From Bifidobacterium gallicum DSM 20093 = LMG 11596 (GTDB lineage Bacteria; Actinomycetota; Actinomycetes; Actinomycetales; Bifidobacteriaceae): DNA of 64,000 nt. The first letter of the stretch is position 1; every line of letters starts with the position of its first letter. The notes below the pieces were generated by a model. It was not told the origin of the DNA and ran no database searches. It saw only the letters and a program-made list of their open reading frames with translations. The stretch is taken from positions 1 to 64,000 of the forward strand of contig NZ_JGYW01000008.1 of assembly GCF_000741205.1 (NCBI RefSeq), read 5' to 3'. This document shows positions 9,326-19,169 of the stretch, piece after piece. The translations under genes were made by a program, and so were the position numbers.

Positions 9326-9398
9326 GCCTCCATCGTCTAGCGGTCTAGGACTACGCCCTCTCACGGCGCCAACACCGGTTCAAATCCGGTTGGAGGTA
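9326..9398 (+). tRNA. tRNA-Glu (anticodon CTC)
   Basis: A cloverleaf can be drawn. Acceptor arms are GCCTCCA and TGGAGGT with a G-U closing pair, as is normal for bacterial tRNA-Glu. The anticodon loop is CTCTCAC, giving CTC (reads GAG). The T arm is CCGG-TTCAAAT-CCGG. CCA is not encoded. Confidence 0.93.
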
Positions 9399-9449
9399 CT
9401 CGTTCACCACACGGTTCCATATGGCTCCGCGTTGATGGACATGCCAAAT

Positions 9450-9524
9450 TGGGATGTGGTGTAATTGGCAACACAGCTGATTCTGGTTCAGCCATTCTTG
9501 GTTCGAGTCCAGGCATCCCAGCCA
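9450..9524 (+). tRNA. tRNA-Gln (anticodon CTG)
   Basis: Acceptor arms are TGGGATG and CATCCCA, the anticodon loop is TTCTGGT giving CTG (reads CAG), and the T loop is GTTCGAGTC. The U1-A72 pair fits tRNA-Gln. The terminal CCA is encoded at 9522-9524, unlike the neighbouring tRNA-Glu. Confidence 0.93.
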
Positions 9525-9527
9525 ATG

Positions 9528-9557
9528 ACCCTCGCAGTTGCGAGGGTTTTTTGTTTT
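9528..9557 (+). terminator. Terminator of the tRNA unit
   Basis: Stem ACCCTCGC/GCGAGGGT with a four-base loop, followed directly by a T-rich run (TTTTTTGTTTT). Confidence 0.88.
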
Positions 9558-9697
9558 CCGCTGCCACCCGGCTTGCAAGGTTACCAACTCCAGCTGCCTG
9601 CCCCTACCACCCACGGGTCCATCCAGCGCAACCGCGGTGCAGACCATCAGGTTTCCCCACGTTTCTTTCCCTCCACACCCCCTATATATGCCGTGTT

Positions 9698-9792
9698 TTG
9701 TACCAGCGTGGTACAACCACAACACACCTGCGCTCCCCAACAACCCGATCCGTACCGTTTTCGTACCACCGTGGTACACAAACGATACGGTT
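9698..9792. repeat. Two GTACCANNNTGGTAC palindromes, relatives of the 53-bp arrays
   Basis: Cores are centred at 9707 and 9770. The second is flanked by matching outer arms (CCGTACCGTTT to the left, AAACGATACGG to the right), as in the last unit of the array at 24674. The gap between tRNA-Gln and the metallophosphoesterase gene (9558-9885) holds nothing else I can recognise. Confidence 0.75.
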
Positions 9793-9885
9793 CCGGGGAC
9801 CACGACGTAGATGTGCGCCATAACCATCCCCGTCGCGTAGCTCCCGTGCTGTGACATGCGCGCGCTTGCACTACAGTAGGGGACT

Positions 9886-11247
9886 ATGACCGAACATATT
9901 GCTGAACCACAACCGGGTGTGCTGTCTGTCTCCGCACGCTTGGGGCGTCTGCAATTCCACCATTCCGGCAAGTTTCGCGTGCTGCAGCTCGCCGATGTGC
10001 AAGACGGTCCGAAGGTTTCCAAAGACACGATCCGGCTGATTGAAGTGGCTGTCAAGACGAGCCGTCCCGACATTGTCATTTTCACGGGCAACCAGATCGC
10101 CGGTTATGATCCGGCTTATGCCGCCACCTACCGTCAGCGCCGCTGGCCCACGCGCCGCAATGCCCGCGTGCCCCGCGATCCGAACGTGCGGCAGGCCGAT
10201 TTGGATTTGACGATCACTCACGTGCGCGACACAATCAGCCAGTTCACGGCCCCGCTCGCCCAATATGGCATTCCGTGGGCCGTCACCTATGGCAACCACG
10301 ACTTCCAATGCGGCCTGTCGAACGCGCAAATGGACGCGATCTACCGCGAGTTTCCAGGCTGCATCAACCCCGAACCTCCCGCGCTCGACGGCGAAGGCGC
10401 CGCACAGTCCGCAGCACAGTCCTCTGCCCAGTCTGCCGCCACTGATCCGTCGTTGCAGCCGCGTCTCGTCCCGGCGCTGCCCAAGCAGGTCGCCTACGCG
10501 TGTGAGGCCGGCACGTTCGCGCTGCCTGTGTCGTCCGCTGATCCCGACCACAAGACCGTGTTCGGCTTGGTGCTGCTTGATTCAGGCGATTACGCGCGTG
10601 CAGGCGGGTACGGTTCGCCATCCAAAGCTGCGCTCGAGTTTCTCAACAACGTACCCTCGCGGTTTGGTAATTCCGCGCGCTCGATGGTGTTCCAGCATCT
10701 GCCCGTGCCGCAATATTATGAGCTGCTTGAGCCTTCCACGCGCACGGCCGCGCACGCTGTGGAGGGCTACCGTAATTTTTCGGGTCAATATTATGTACTC
10801 GACGAGGCCGCTGTGGAGCCCGGCTGTTTTGTGGGGGAGGGCATCAGCTGTCCCGACGTGGACTGCGGTGAGTTTGATTTGCTTGTTGATTCCCGCTCCT
10901 ACTTCGCGATGGCCGCTGGTCACGACCATCGCAATGCCATTGACGGTCTGGTGCATGGCATCAGACTGATTGCCACACCCACATGCGGATTTGGCTCGTA
11001 TGGTCCCGTTCCAGCCAAACGTGCGGCGCGTCTGCTCGAATTCGACATCCGTCACCCGTTCAGCCCCAGGTCGCAGCTGCTGGAGTTTGGCGAGCTCGTC
11101 GGCAAACCGTCGTCAAAGAAGGCCTATGCCTATGGCATGACGAGTGCGTCGAAGCCTGAGAGCGAAGGCATTGACCTGTTGCATAAGCCCGGCCTGTTCG
11201 CGCGGTTGCGCCGCCTGTTCATCCCATCCGAAACCAAAGGCCGTTAA
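9886..11247 (+). CDS. Calcineurin-like metallophosphoesterase (Dcr2-like)
   Basis: 453 residues. The fold is shown by FRVLQLADVQDG near residue 30, IVIFTGNQIAG near 65, VTYGNHDFQ near 130, and AGHDHRNA near 345. These correspond to the metal-ligand blocks of the family. Two positions are unusual: the first block has D-x-Q rather than D-x-H, and the second has G-N in place of the metal-bridging Asp of G-D. Dcr2-type enzymes often share the Q but normally keep the Asp. An Ala/Ser/Gln-rich insert lies near residues 165-195. ATG 9886 follows AGGGGA. Substrate unknown; cytosolic. Confidence 0.75.
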   Translation: MTEHIAEPQPGVLSVSARLGRLQFHHSGKFRVLQLADVQDGPKVSKDTIRLIEVAVKTSRPDIVIFTGNQIAGYDPAYAATYRQRRWPTRRNARVPRDPNVRQADLDLTITHVRDTISQFTAPLAQYGIPWAVTYGNHDFQCGLSNAQMDAIYREFPGCINPEPPALDGEGAAQSAAQSSAQSAATDPSLQPRLVPALPKQVAYACEAGTFALPVSSADPDHKTVFGLVLLDSGDYARAGGYGSPSKAALEFLNNVPSRFGNSARSMVFQHLPVPQYYELLEPSTRTAAHAVEGYRNFSGQYYVLDEAAVEPGCFVGEGISCPDVDCGEFDLLVDSRSYFAMAAGHDHRNAIDGLVHGIRLIATPTCGFGSYGPVPAKRAARLLEFDIRHPFSPRSQLLEFGELVGKPSSKKAYAYGMTSASKPESEGIDLLHKPGLFARLRRLFIPSETKGR

Positions 11248-11255
11248 CGCCTGCA

Positions 11256-11346
11256 CACACTGATCCTCAATACACACTGATCCTCAATACACACTGGCCC
11301 CCAATACACACTGATGCCACGCCTCGGCAATGAGGCGTGGCATCAG
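11256..11346 (+). terminator. Tandem repeats and perfect terminator hairpin
   Basis: Four close copies of a 17-bp unit (CAATACACACTGATCCT) follow the stop. They run into a perfect 15-bp hairpin (arms 11311-11325 and 11332-11346, loop GGCAAT) between two convergent genes. Confidence 0.75.
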
Positions 11347-11405
11347 TGATGTTGAGAGGACTACACGCTCTAGCGGCTCGCGCTCAGGCGATCCGCTGAG
11401 AAGGG

Positions 11406-12170
11406 TCAGCGCGCGGCACTGGCCTTGACGAGCGCGTCGGTCAAATACTTGCCGGCGGCCATCACGAGCGGTGCGTAGCGGCGTCCTGGATTGGCGCCCA
11501 TGCGGCCCGAAGGGCCCGAGATCGAGATAGCGGCGATAACCTGGCCCGACGCATTGCGAATCGGAGCGGAAATCGAGCACACACCCTCGTCGCGTTCGTT
11601 GATCGATTCAGCCCAGCCGCGCTTGCGCACAGCGGCGAGCTTCGTGGCCGTGAACTTGGCGTGGCGCAGTCCCTGGTGGATGCGTTCGGCATCTTCCCAA
11701 GCCAACAGGATCTGGGCGGCCGAACCGGCTTCCATCGAGAGCATCGCGCCAACAGGTATCGAGTCGCGCAGACCGCTGGCACGTTCCACAGCGGCGATGC
11801 AGACGCGCTGCTCGCCTTGGCGGCGGTAAATTTGCGCCGATTCACCGGTACGGTCCAGCAGTGTCTGCAGGATCGGGCCGGCGGCGCCGAGCAGACGGTC
11901 CTCGCCGGCGGCGGCTGCCAGCTCGGCGAAGCGTGAGCCGAGCACAAAACGTCCGTGCTGGTCACGCAATACAAAACGGTGACGTTCAAGGGCGATGGCC
12001 AGACGATGGGCTGTGGGCCGAGCCAGGCCCGTGGTCGTCACGAGCTGGCCAAGCGTGGCCGGTCCTGATTCCAGCGCGTCAAGAATCTTGACAGTCTTGT
12101 CAAGCACGCCGACGCCCGAATGGATTTCGCTGTCGGGAACGATGGAAGCAGGTTCATTGGTTTTAGTCAT
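11406..12170 (-). CDS. IclR-family transcription regulator, probable regulator of leuCD
   Basis: 254 residues. The N-terminal winged helix has LGQLVTTTGLARPTAHRLAIAL around residues 40-60; the C-terminal effector domain includes CIAAVERASG, the EGVCSISAPIRNASG segment and the IAAISISGPSGRM strand. Actinobacterial IclR proteins divergent from leuCD (LtbR, NdgR) control leucine and sometimes tryptophan genes; that role is inferred here from the same arrangement. ATG 12170 follows AGAGGGA; the open frame runs 18 codons further without a good site. Confidence 0.88.
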   Translation of the reverse strand: MTKTNEPASIVPDSEIHSGVGVLDKTVKILDALESGPATLGQLVTTTGLARPTAHRLAIALERHRFVLRDQHGRFVLGSRFAELAAAAGEDRLLGAAGPILQTLLDRTGESAQIYRRQGEQRVCIAAVERASGLRDSIPVGAMLSMEAGSAAQILLAWEDAERIHQGLRHAKFTATKLAAVRKRGWAESINERDEGVCSISAPIRNASGQVIAAISISGPSGRMGANPGRRYAPLVMAAGKYLTDALVKASAAR

Positions 12171-12645
12171 GGTCGCATCCCTCTGAACAGGTGATTGAGT
12201 CTTCGCGTTGAGCGTAGTAGTCATGGTTCCAGATTATTGCATCTCACATAATGAAATGCAAAGTCGTCGGAACGTCGATGTGCGATATTTACCCCCTAAA
12301 ACGTTGGAATAGAGCGGCTGCAACTGTTTCTGCAAAGAATTTGCGCAGATTGCCAGCCTTCACGCTTTCTTTACGAATCCCCCGTGTCTCACATGTCGGC
12401 GCTTTTATGGGACCCTCTCGGCTCGCCTCATACTCTAGACAATCAGCATGAGACACACCGTTGCGCAAGGCTCGTGACGATTCCCTCGTCAGGGCTTGGC
12501 GAACGGCTCTGGTGCGCCACTGCGTGGGGGTGGCCGCATCCAATGAAATTTGTCAATCACGTGCTGCACCACGGCTGCACAACCGACGTTGACACGTCAC
12601 TACAAGTCGTCAGGGTATCAAGAGGGTATCAAGGAGGTTCCCGTC
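12171..12645. promoter_or_regulatory. Divergent control region between iclR-type gene and leuC
   Basis: 475 bp without a gene. An inverted repeat TTGCAT-N13-ATGCAA at 12237-12261 lies near the regulator start and is a candidate operator. A TTGACA at 12589-12594 is the best -35 for leuC, with only a poor -10 after it. GGGTATCAAGA repeats twice just before the leuC ribosome site. I saw no T-box and no leucine-rich leader peptide. Confidence 0.45.
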
Positions 12646-14049
<1,404 letters not shown>

Positions 14050-14075
14050 GTTCTTCAACGGCATGGAGGGTGCTG

Positions 14076-14101
14076 CAGAAATAACAATATTGTTATTTCT
14101 G
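14076..14101. repeat. Perfect 26-bp palindrome between leuC and leuD
   Basis: CAGAAATAACAAT is followed at once by its exact reverse complement, centred between 14088 and 14089, with no loop. It is AT-rich in a GC-rich setting and lies 27 bp after the leuC stop and 69 bp before leuD. It could be an operator, a processing site or a weak attenuator. Confidence 0.8.
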
Positions 14102-14170
14102 TAGATGCTCCGTGACCATTCCTACCGACGTTAGCCCCACCAGACTGTATAACCCACCCAAGGAACCATT

Positions 14171-14851
14171 ATGGACAAACTCACCACGTTGACGGGCACG
14201 GGCGTTCCGCTGCGCCGTTCGAATGTCGATACAGACCAAATCATCCCAGCTGTGTTTTTGAAGCGCGTTTCGCGTACGGGATTTGACGACGCACTGTTTT
14301 ATGCGTGGCGCCGTGACCCGAATTTTGTGCTGAACCAGCCTGAATATGCCGACGGCAGCATCCTTGTGGCCGGACCGGACTTCGGCATCGGCTCGTCGCG
14401 CGAACATGCCGTGTGGGCGCTGCACGACTACGGATTCCGCGTCGTGATCGCCTCGCGTTTCGCCGACATTTTCTACGGCAACACGGCGAAGAACGGCGTG
14501 CTGGCGGCGATCATGCCGCAAGAATCGGTGGAACTGCTCTGGAAGCTGCTTGAGGAAGAACCGGGCCGTCAGATGACCGTCGATCTTGAAGCGCGTACGG
14601 TGACGTGCGGTGACGTGACGCTGCCGTTCGAAGTCAACGATTACGTGCGCTGGCGTCTGATGAACGGCTATGACGACATTGACCTGACGTTGCAGCATGA
14701 GGACGAAATCGCCGCATACGAGCGTATGCGCGCCGAACGTTTCCCGTTCAAACCCAAGACGATCCCGGTATTGAGCGAGCCTGGCGAGAAGATCGAGTCG
14801 GCACGCGAACCTGAGCCCCAGGAGTGGGCCGGACCGCTGTCCGAACGCTGA
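14171..14851 (+). CDS. leuD: 3-isopropylmalate dehydratase small subunit
   Basis: 226 residues, slightly longer than many LeuD. It supplies the swivelling domain of the isopropylmalate isomerase. The signature [14 protein letters not shown] is near residue 75, and the N-terminal [13 protein letters not shown] is typical. ATG 14171 follows AAGGA. A Pro/Glu-rich tail of about 20 residues extends past the family core. Confidence 0.96.
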   Translation: MDKLTTLTGTGVPLRRSNVDTDQIIPAVFLKRVSRTGFDDALFYAWRRDPNFVLNQPEYADGSILVAGPDFGIGSSREHAVWALHDYGFRVVIASRFADIFYGNTAKNGVLAAIMPQESVELLWKLLEEEPGRQMTVDLEARTVTCGDVTLPFEVNDYVRWRLMNGYDDIDLTLQHEDEIAAYERMRAERFPFKPKTIPVLSEPGEKIESAREPEPQEWAGPLSER

Positions 14852-14889
14852 AATGAGCTGGGCCACGCAGTGAGACGTGGCTGATGCAC

Positions 14890-14924
14890 TGAGGGGCTGT
14901 ACCTATTGCAGGTACAGCCCCTCA
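14890..14924. terminator. Terminator between leuD and NADH oxidase gene
   Basis: Perfect 15-bp inverted repeat (arms 14890-14904 and 14910-14924, loop ATTGC) between convergent genes. Confidence 0.85.
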
Positions 14925-14969
14925 ACTGTTGGTAGTGCGGTCACGCGAGCACGCCTGGCACGTCGGAAA

Positions 14970-16304
14970 TCACATAGCGCAAGCCTTCATGGCCACAGCG
15001 CCGACGAAATAGATCGGCTGGTCGAAGTTGGGCTGGAACAGGAAGTCGACGTTGGCCAGGTCGTCAATCGTGAACTTCGACTGGATCGCCATCGATGTGA
15101 CGTTCGCAGCACCCGAAATGTCGACGGTCGAGCAGAACTGGCCGCCCTTGACTTCGCGCGTCTTGGGATCCCACGTCAGGATCGACGTGACGGGAGCTGT
15201 TGAAAGCATGAACGCGGGGCGGTAATCCTCAACGAGCTCGGTCGAGACGGTGTCGACGCCGCGCACAGCCGCGCCGCCTTGCGTCAAACCGGACGCGGCG
15301 AGTGACAAATCGTAGAGCTGCACGGCGCTTGTGGCCTGCGTGCCCATGTATTTGCGCGTGGGCGTTTCAATGTTCGCGCCAACGAGCAGACCCTGACGCA
15401 CGGCGTTGGTGGCCAGCGGAATATAGTCCTCGCGGCCCGTCGGATTGTAGAACACAGCGGCCGAGTCACCGGCGGCGAACACGTCGGGGTTCGACGCGCG
15501 CATGTATTCGTCGGTCACGATCGCACCATTGGGCAGCGTGTCAATCTGGTCGCGCACAAGATCAGTGTTCGGACGGAACCCCACGGCCATGATCGCATAA
15601 TCGGCCGTATACTCGCCCTTCTCAGTGACAACGGTGACGGAATCCTCAGTCTCGGTAAACTTCGTAATCTTCTGGCCGAGCGCAAGTTTCACGCCATGCT
15701 GGCGATACTTGGCCTCAACCTGGTCGGTGATCAGCTTGTCGAAATTGTTCGACAGCACACGATCAGCGCCGTCAACGAGCGTCGTGTGAATATTGATCGT
15801 GCTGAACTGCTCGGCCAGTTCGGCACCGATATAGCCCGCGCCAATCACGACGACAGACTTGCCTTGTGAAGCCGTTTCCTTGATGCGCACAGCATCATCC
15901 CACGTCTTGCACAGCAGCACGCGCTTGCCGTTGACACCCTCAATCGGCGGAATCACGGGGCGTGAACCCGTGGTCACGACGAGCTTGTCGAATTGCAAGG
16001 CTTGCGTGTCGCCCGTTTCAAGGTCCTTGTATTCGAGCTGCTTGGCGTTCACGTCGACGTAGGTCACGTCAGTGCGCATATGCATGGACGCGCCAAGCTG
16101 CTCAAGCTGCTCAGGCGACGAATAGAACATTTTCTTCGGGTCCGACACATGGCCGCCAGCCCACAATGCGATGCCGCACGACAGAAACGACAATGTGGCG
16201 TTGCGTTCAAACACGTGGACTTGCCAATCAGGGTGGTGCTGCAAAATCGAAGTGGTGGCGAATGTTCCTGCGTGAGTGCAGCCAATAACAGCGACAGTGG
16301 TCAT
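14970..16304 (-). CDS. nox: NADH oxidase / CoA-disulfide reductase family flavoprotein
   Basis: 444 residues. N-terminal FAD site is VAVIGCTHAG, the redox-active cysteine is in FLSCGIALW near residue 42, the NADH site is VVVIGAGYIGAELAEQ near 155, and the second FAD motif is VFAAGDSAAV near 285. The single cysteine matches water-forming NADH oxidases and CoA-disulfide reductases; in an anaerobe an oxygen-scavenging role is likely. ATG 16304 follows AAGGAGGG; the longer open frame upstream is unlikely. Monocistronic, convergent with leuD. Confidence 0.88.
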   Translation of the reverse strand: MTTVAVIGCTHAGTFATTSILQHHPDWQVHVFERNATLSFLSCGIALWAGGHVSDPKKMFYSSPEQLEQLGASMHMRTDVTYVDVNAKQLEYKDLETGDTQALQFDKLVVTTGSRPVIPPIEGVNGKRVLLCKTWDDAVRIKETASQGKSVVVIGAGYIGAELAEQFSTINIHTTLVDGADRVLSNNFDKLITDQVEAKYRQHGVKLALGQKITKFTETEDSVTVVTEKGEYTADYAIMAVGFRPNTDLVRDQIDTLPNGAIVTDEYMRASNPDVFAAGDSAAVFYNPTGREDYIPLATNAVRQGLLVGANIETPTRKYMGTQATSAVQLYDLSLAASGLTQGGAAVRGVDTVSTELVEDYRPAFMLSTAPVTSILTWDPKTREVKGGQFCSTVDISGAANVTSMAIQSKFTIDDLANVDFLFQPNFDQPIYFVGAVAMKACAM

Positions 16305-16612
16305 GCTTTGCCCTCCTTGCCAAAGGCTTGTCAAATGGTCTGGGGCGGCTTGGCGCGGCGTGAATGCGACCCCGCGCATCCCACCCCATAGGGTGTTCTT
16401 TACGGGCATCGTAGAAAACGAATCCTGAAGGAACCATGAAGAAACCAGTTGTTTAGCCGCAAGGAAAGTGCATAGGCAATGGGTGCCGGCGCAGCCGCCT
16501 TGGCATTGGCCTGCATGACGGGCGTTGTGGCATGCCTTGAGCATGGCATGGAATAGAATTGGGTCTTTGGCTGTAAGGCATAGTGGAACTCGCTTGCTTG
16601 TGAAAGAGGTAC
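16305..16612. other. Divergent promoter region nox / murA
   Basis: 308 bp with the nox ribosome site at its left end and the murA site (AGAGG at about 16606) at its right. Short repeats of GGCATTGGCCTGCATGACGG type occur near 16500. No clear RNA gene or operator. Confidence 0.4.
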
Positions 16613-17938
16613 GTGGTGGAAAACAAGGATGATGTGTTGCATGTTGAGGGTGGAATCCCGCTCAACGGCTCCATCAAGGTGCGCGGCGCCAAGAACTTCG
16701 TCAGCAAAGCCATGGTGGCGGCCCTGCTTGCGCCAGGCACATCAGTGCTCAAAAACGTGCCGGAAATCCGCGATGTGCACGTTGTTTCCGATTTGCTGCG
16801 TTTGCATGGCGTCAACGTCAACGTGGATGGCGATGCCGGCATTGTGACGATTGACGCGTCGAACGTGCAACTGGCCGACGTGGCCGACGTCGACACGCTG
16901 TCGGGGTCGTCACGCATCCCGATCCTGTTCTCGGGCCCGCTGCTGCACCGCCTGGGGGAAGCGTTCATTCCGGCGCTCGGCGGCTGCAACATTGGCGGAC
17001 GCCCAATCGACTTCCATCTTGAAACGCTGCGCAAACTCGGCGCCAAAGTCGACAAAGACCATGAAGACGGCATCCACATCACCGCGCCCAACGGTTTGCA
17101 TGGCGCCAAAATCCATCTACCCTACCCGTCTGTCGGCGCCACTGAACAAACACTGCTGGCCGCTGTGCAAGCCGAAGGCAAGACGGAACTGTCGGGTGCG
17201 GCCACCGAACCCGAAATCATGGACCTTGTCAACGTGCTGCAAAAAATGGGCGCGATCATCTCGATCGACGTCGACCGCACGTTCCGCATCGAAGGCGTCA
17301 AAGAACTCAAGGGCTACACGCATACGGCGCTGACCGACCGCATCGAAGCCGCATCCTGGGCTTCAGCCGCGTTGGCCACGCATGGCGACGTGTTCGTCAA
17401 AGGCGCCACACAGCCCGAAATGGTCACGTTCCTGAACGTGTTCCGCAAAATCGGCGGCGAATTCGACATCACCGACGAGGGCATCCGCTTCTGGCATCCA
17501 GGCGGCGATTTGAAGCCTGTGGCCATTGAAACCGACGTGCACCCGGGCTTCATGACCGACTGGCAGCAGCCGCTCGTCGTCGCATTGACACAAGCCAAAG
17601 GCTTGTCAATCGTGCACGAAACCGTGTACGAGAACCGCTTCGGCTTCACGAAACCGCTCGTGCAAATGGGCGCCACGATCCAGCTGTACAAAGAATGCCT
17701 GGGCTCGCTCGAATGCCGATTCAAGCAAAAGAACTACGAGCATTCAGCCGTGATCTTCGGCCAAACGCCGCTGGAAGGCCGCGACATTGACGTGCCCGAT
17801 CTGCGTGGCGGATTCAGCCATCTGATTGCCGCGCTCGCAGCCAGCGGACCATCGAACGTGCATGGCATTTCGCTGATCGACCGTGGCTATGCCGATTTCC
17901 GTGGCAAGCTTGAAGCGCTTGGCGCTCGCGTCGACTGA
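16613..17938 (+). CDS. murA: UDP-N-acetylglucosamine 1-carboxyvinyltransferase
   Basis: First committed step of peptidoglycan synthesis: enolpyruvyl transfer from PEP to UDP-GlcNAc. About 441 residues. The N-terminal GGIPLNGSIKVRGAKNFVSKA holds the conserved Lys-Asn region, and the catalytic cysteine, target of fosfomycin, is in PALGGCNIGG near residue 124. GTG 16613 (or GTG 16616) follows AGAGG. A terminator separates it from the plsC-like gene. Confidence 0.95.
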   Translation: MVENKDDVLHVEGGIPLNGSIKVRGAKNFVSKAMVAALLAPGTSVLKNVPEIRDVHVVSDLLRLHGVNVNVDGDAGIVTIDASNVQLADVADVDTLSGSSRIPILFSGPLLHRLGEAFIPALGGCNIGGRPIDFHLETLRKLGAKVDKDHEDGIHITAPNGLHGAKIHLPYPSVGATEQTLLAAVQAEGKTELSGAATEPEIMDLVNVLQKMGAIISIDVDRTFRIEGVKELKGYTHTALTDRIEAASWASAALATHGDVFVKGATQPEMVTFLNVFRKIGGEFDITDEGIRFWHPGGDLKPVAIETDVHPGFMTDWQQPLVVALTQAKGLSIVHETVYENRFGFTKPLVQMGATIQLYKECLGSLECRFKQKNYEHSAVIFGQTPLEGRDIDVPDLRGGFSHLIAALAASGPSNVHGISLIDRGYADFRGKLEALGARVD

Positions 17939-17956
17939 AATTCGCGTGAATCTTGC

Positions 17957-17996
17957 AACCCGGTGCACACTGTTGTTGGTGTACACCGGGTTTTTG
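17957..17996 (+). terminator. Terminator after murA
   Basis: AACCCGGTGCACAC pairs with GTGTACACCGGGTT with one mismatch, followed by TTTTT. Confidence 0.85.
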
Positions 17997-18052
17997 TATG
18001 CGTGTGGCTGTTGCTGAACGCCGCTGAACACGGGTTGCGGCACAATGGGGGT

Positions 18053-19003
18053 ATGAGTTCCAAAGGTAAACCGTCGCCGCGCAAGGCCGTCAAGCCGTTA
18101 AGTGATGAGCAGGTCGCTCGTCTGGCCAAAGAACATGTGCTCGTCGATCCGACGCGTGCGCTGCCGACCGGTCCGCATCGCCAAATCCATCCCACTGAAA
18201 TCCAGGCGCAGCATCCGCGTGCCACGCAGATGCTGCTTGACGCATGTTCGTGGGTGATCCGCCGTAGCTGCAAGCCGCTCGCGTGGGGATTGGACAACAT
18301 TCCCGAAGAGGGCGTCTACATTTGCGCGGCCACGCATGTGACCGAGTTCGACGTGTTTATGCCAATGTGCGCACAGTTCCATTTGGGACGCCGCCCGCGC
18401 TATATGGCCAAAGCTGAAATGGCCAAATGGCCGATTATTGGCAAATGGTTCCAACTCGTGGGCATGCAGCCCGTCAAACGTCGCGCAGGCCAGGCGCGCG
18501 CGATTGAAGAGACGTCGATTGAAATCCTGACGTCGGGCCGGCCTTTGACCGTGTGGCCTGAGGGCACGGTGACGCGTGACCCGAAGAAATGGCCGATGAG
18601 CATGAAGAACGGTGTGGGCTTCATTGCGCTTGAGGCTTCGCGCCGTTTGGGCAAAACGATTCCGCTGTACTGCGCCGTGACATGGGGAGCGGCCAGCATC
18701 AACCATTGGTTCCCATGGCCCAAGAAGAACGTGGTCATGTGCATCGACACGCAGCTCGATTACTCGGATTTGCTGGCCGATGCAGACACGTGGGGTGATG
18801 AGCCGCCTGTCGCATACGCCGACGAGCTGACGCGTCGTGTGCGCGTGCGCATGACCGACATCATGGCCGACATCCGTGGCGTTGAACGTCCTGCGGGGTT
18901 CTTCGACTACCGCTCGATGAGTGAAGTGCCCGAAGAACAGCCGTTCGTGACCGATGCGCAGATTGCCGCGCGCGAAGAACAGGGTGCGCAAAACCAGCAG
19001 TGA
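18053..19003 (+). CDS. plsC: 1-acyl-sn-glycerol-3-phosphate acyltransferase family protein
   Basis: 316 residues. Acyltransferase block I (HX4D) is HVTEFD near residue 100, and block III is WPEGTVTRD near 165. The family moves a fatty acyl chain to lysophosphatidic acid at the membrane. The N-terminal 65 residues and the C-terminal acidic tail are extra. No clear transmembrane helix, so it may be a peripheral protein. ATG 18053 follows a weak GGGGG. gpsA lies 166 bp downstream, which puts two glycerolipid steps next to each other. Confidence 0.85.
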   Translation: MSSKGKPSPRKAVKPLSDEQVARLAKEHVLVDPTRALPTGPHRQIHPTEIQAQHPRATQMLLDACSWVIRRSCKPLAWGLDNIPEEGVYICAATHVTEFDVFMPMCAQFHLGRRPRYMAKAEMAKWPIIGKWFQLVGMQPVKRRAGQARAIEETSIEILTSGRPLTVWPEGTVTRDPKKWPMSMKNGVGFIALEASRRLGKTIPLYCAVTWGAASINHWFPWPKKNVVMCIDTQLDYSDLLADADTWGDEPPVAYADELTRRVRVRMTDIMADIRGVERPAGFFDYRSMSEVPEEQPFVTDAQIAAREEQGAQNQQ

Positions 19004-19169
19004 GGCGTGGGCATGCGGGTTAGGAAAGCCCGTGTGGCATGAGCGGAAATACAGATTAATCTCAATTCAAGGATGCCAGCAGCGCAAAAGCCGGAAACGG
19101 CCGTGGCGCGCCATAGAATGCTGGAAGTGGCAATGCCAACAAGGGCGTGCGGCCCGAAAAGGAGTGAAC

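Noticed and set aside
9361-9567. Small open frame across the two tRNA genes
   Set aside because: It is the reverse complement of the tRNAs; such frames are common misannotations.
12251-12640. Leucine leader peptide before leuC
   Set aside because: The short frames here lack Leu codon runs and no competing hairpins are evident.
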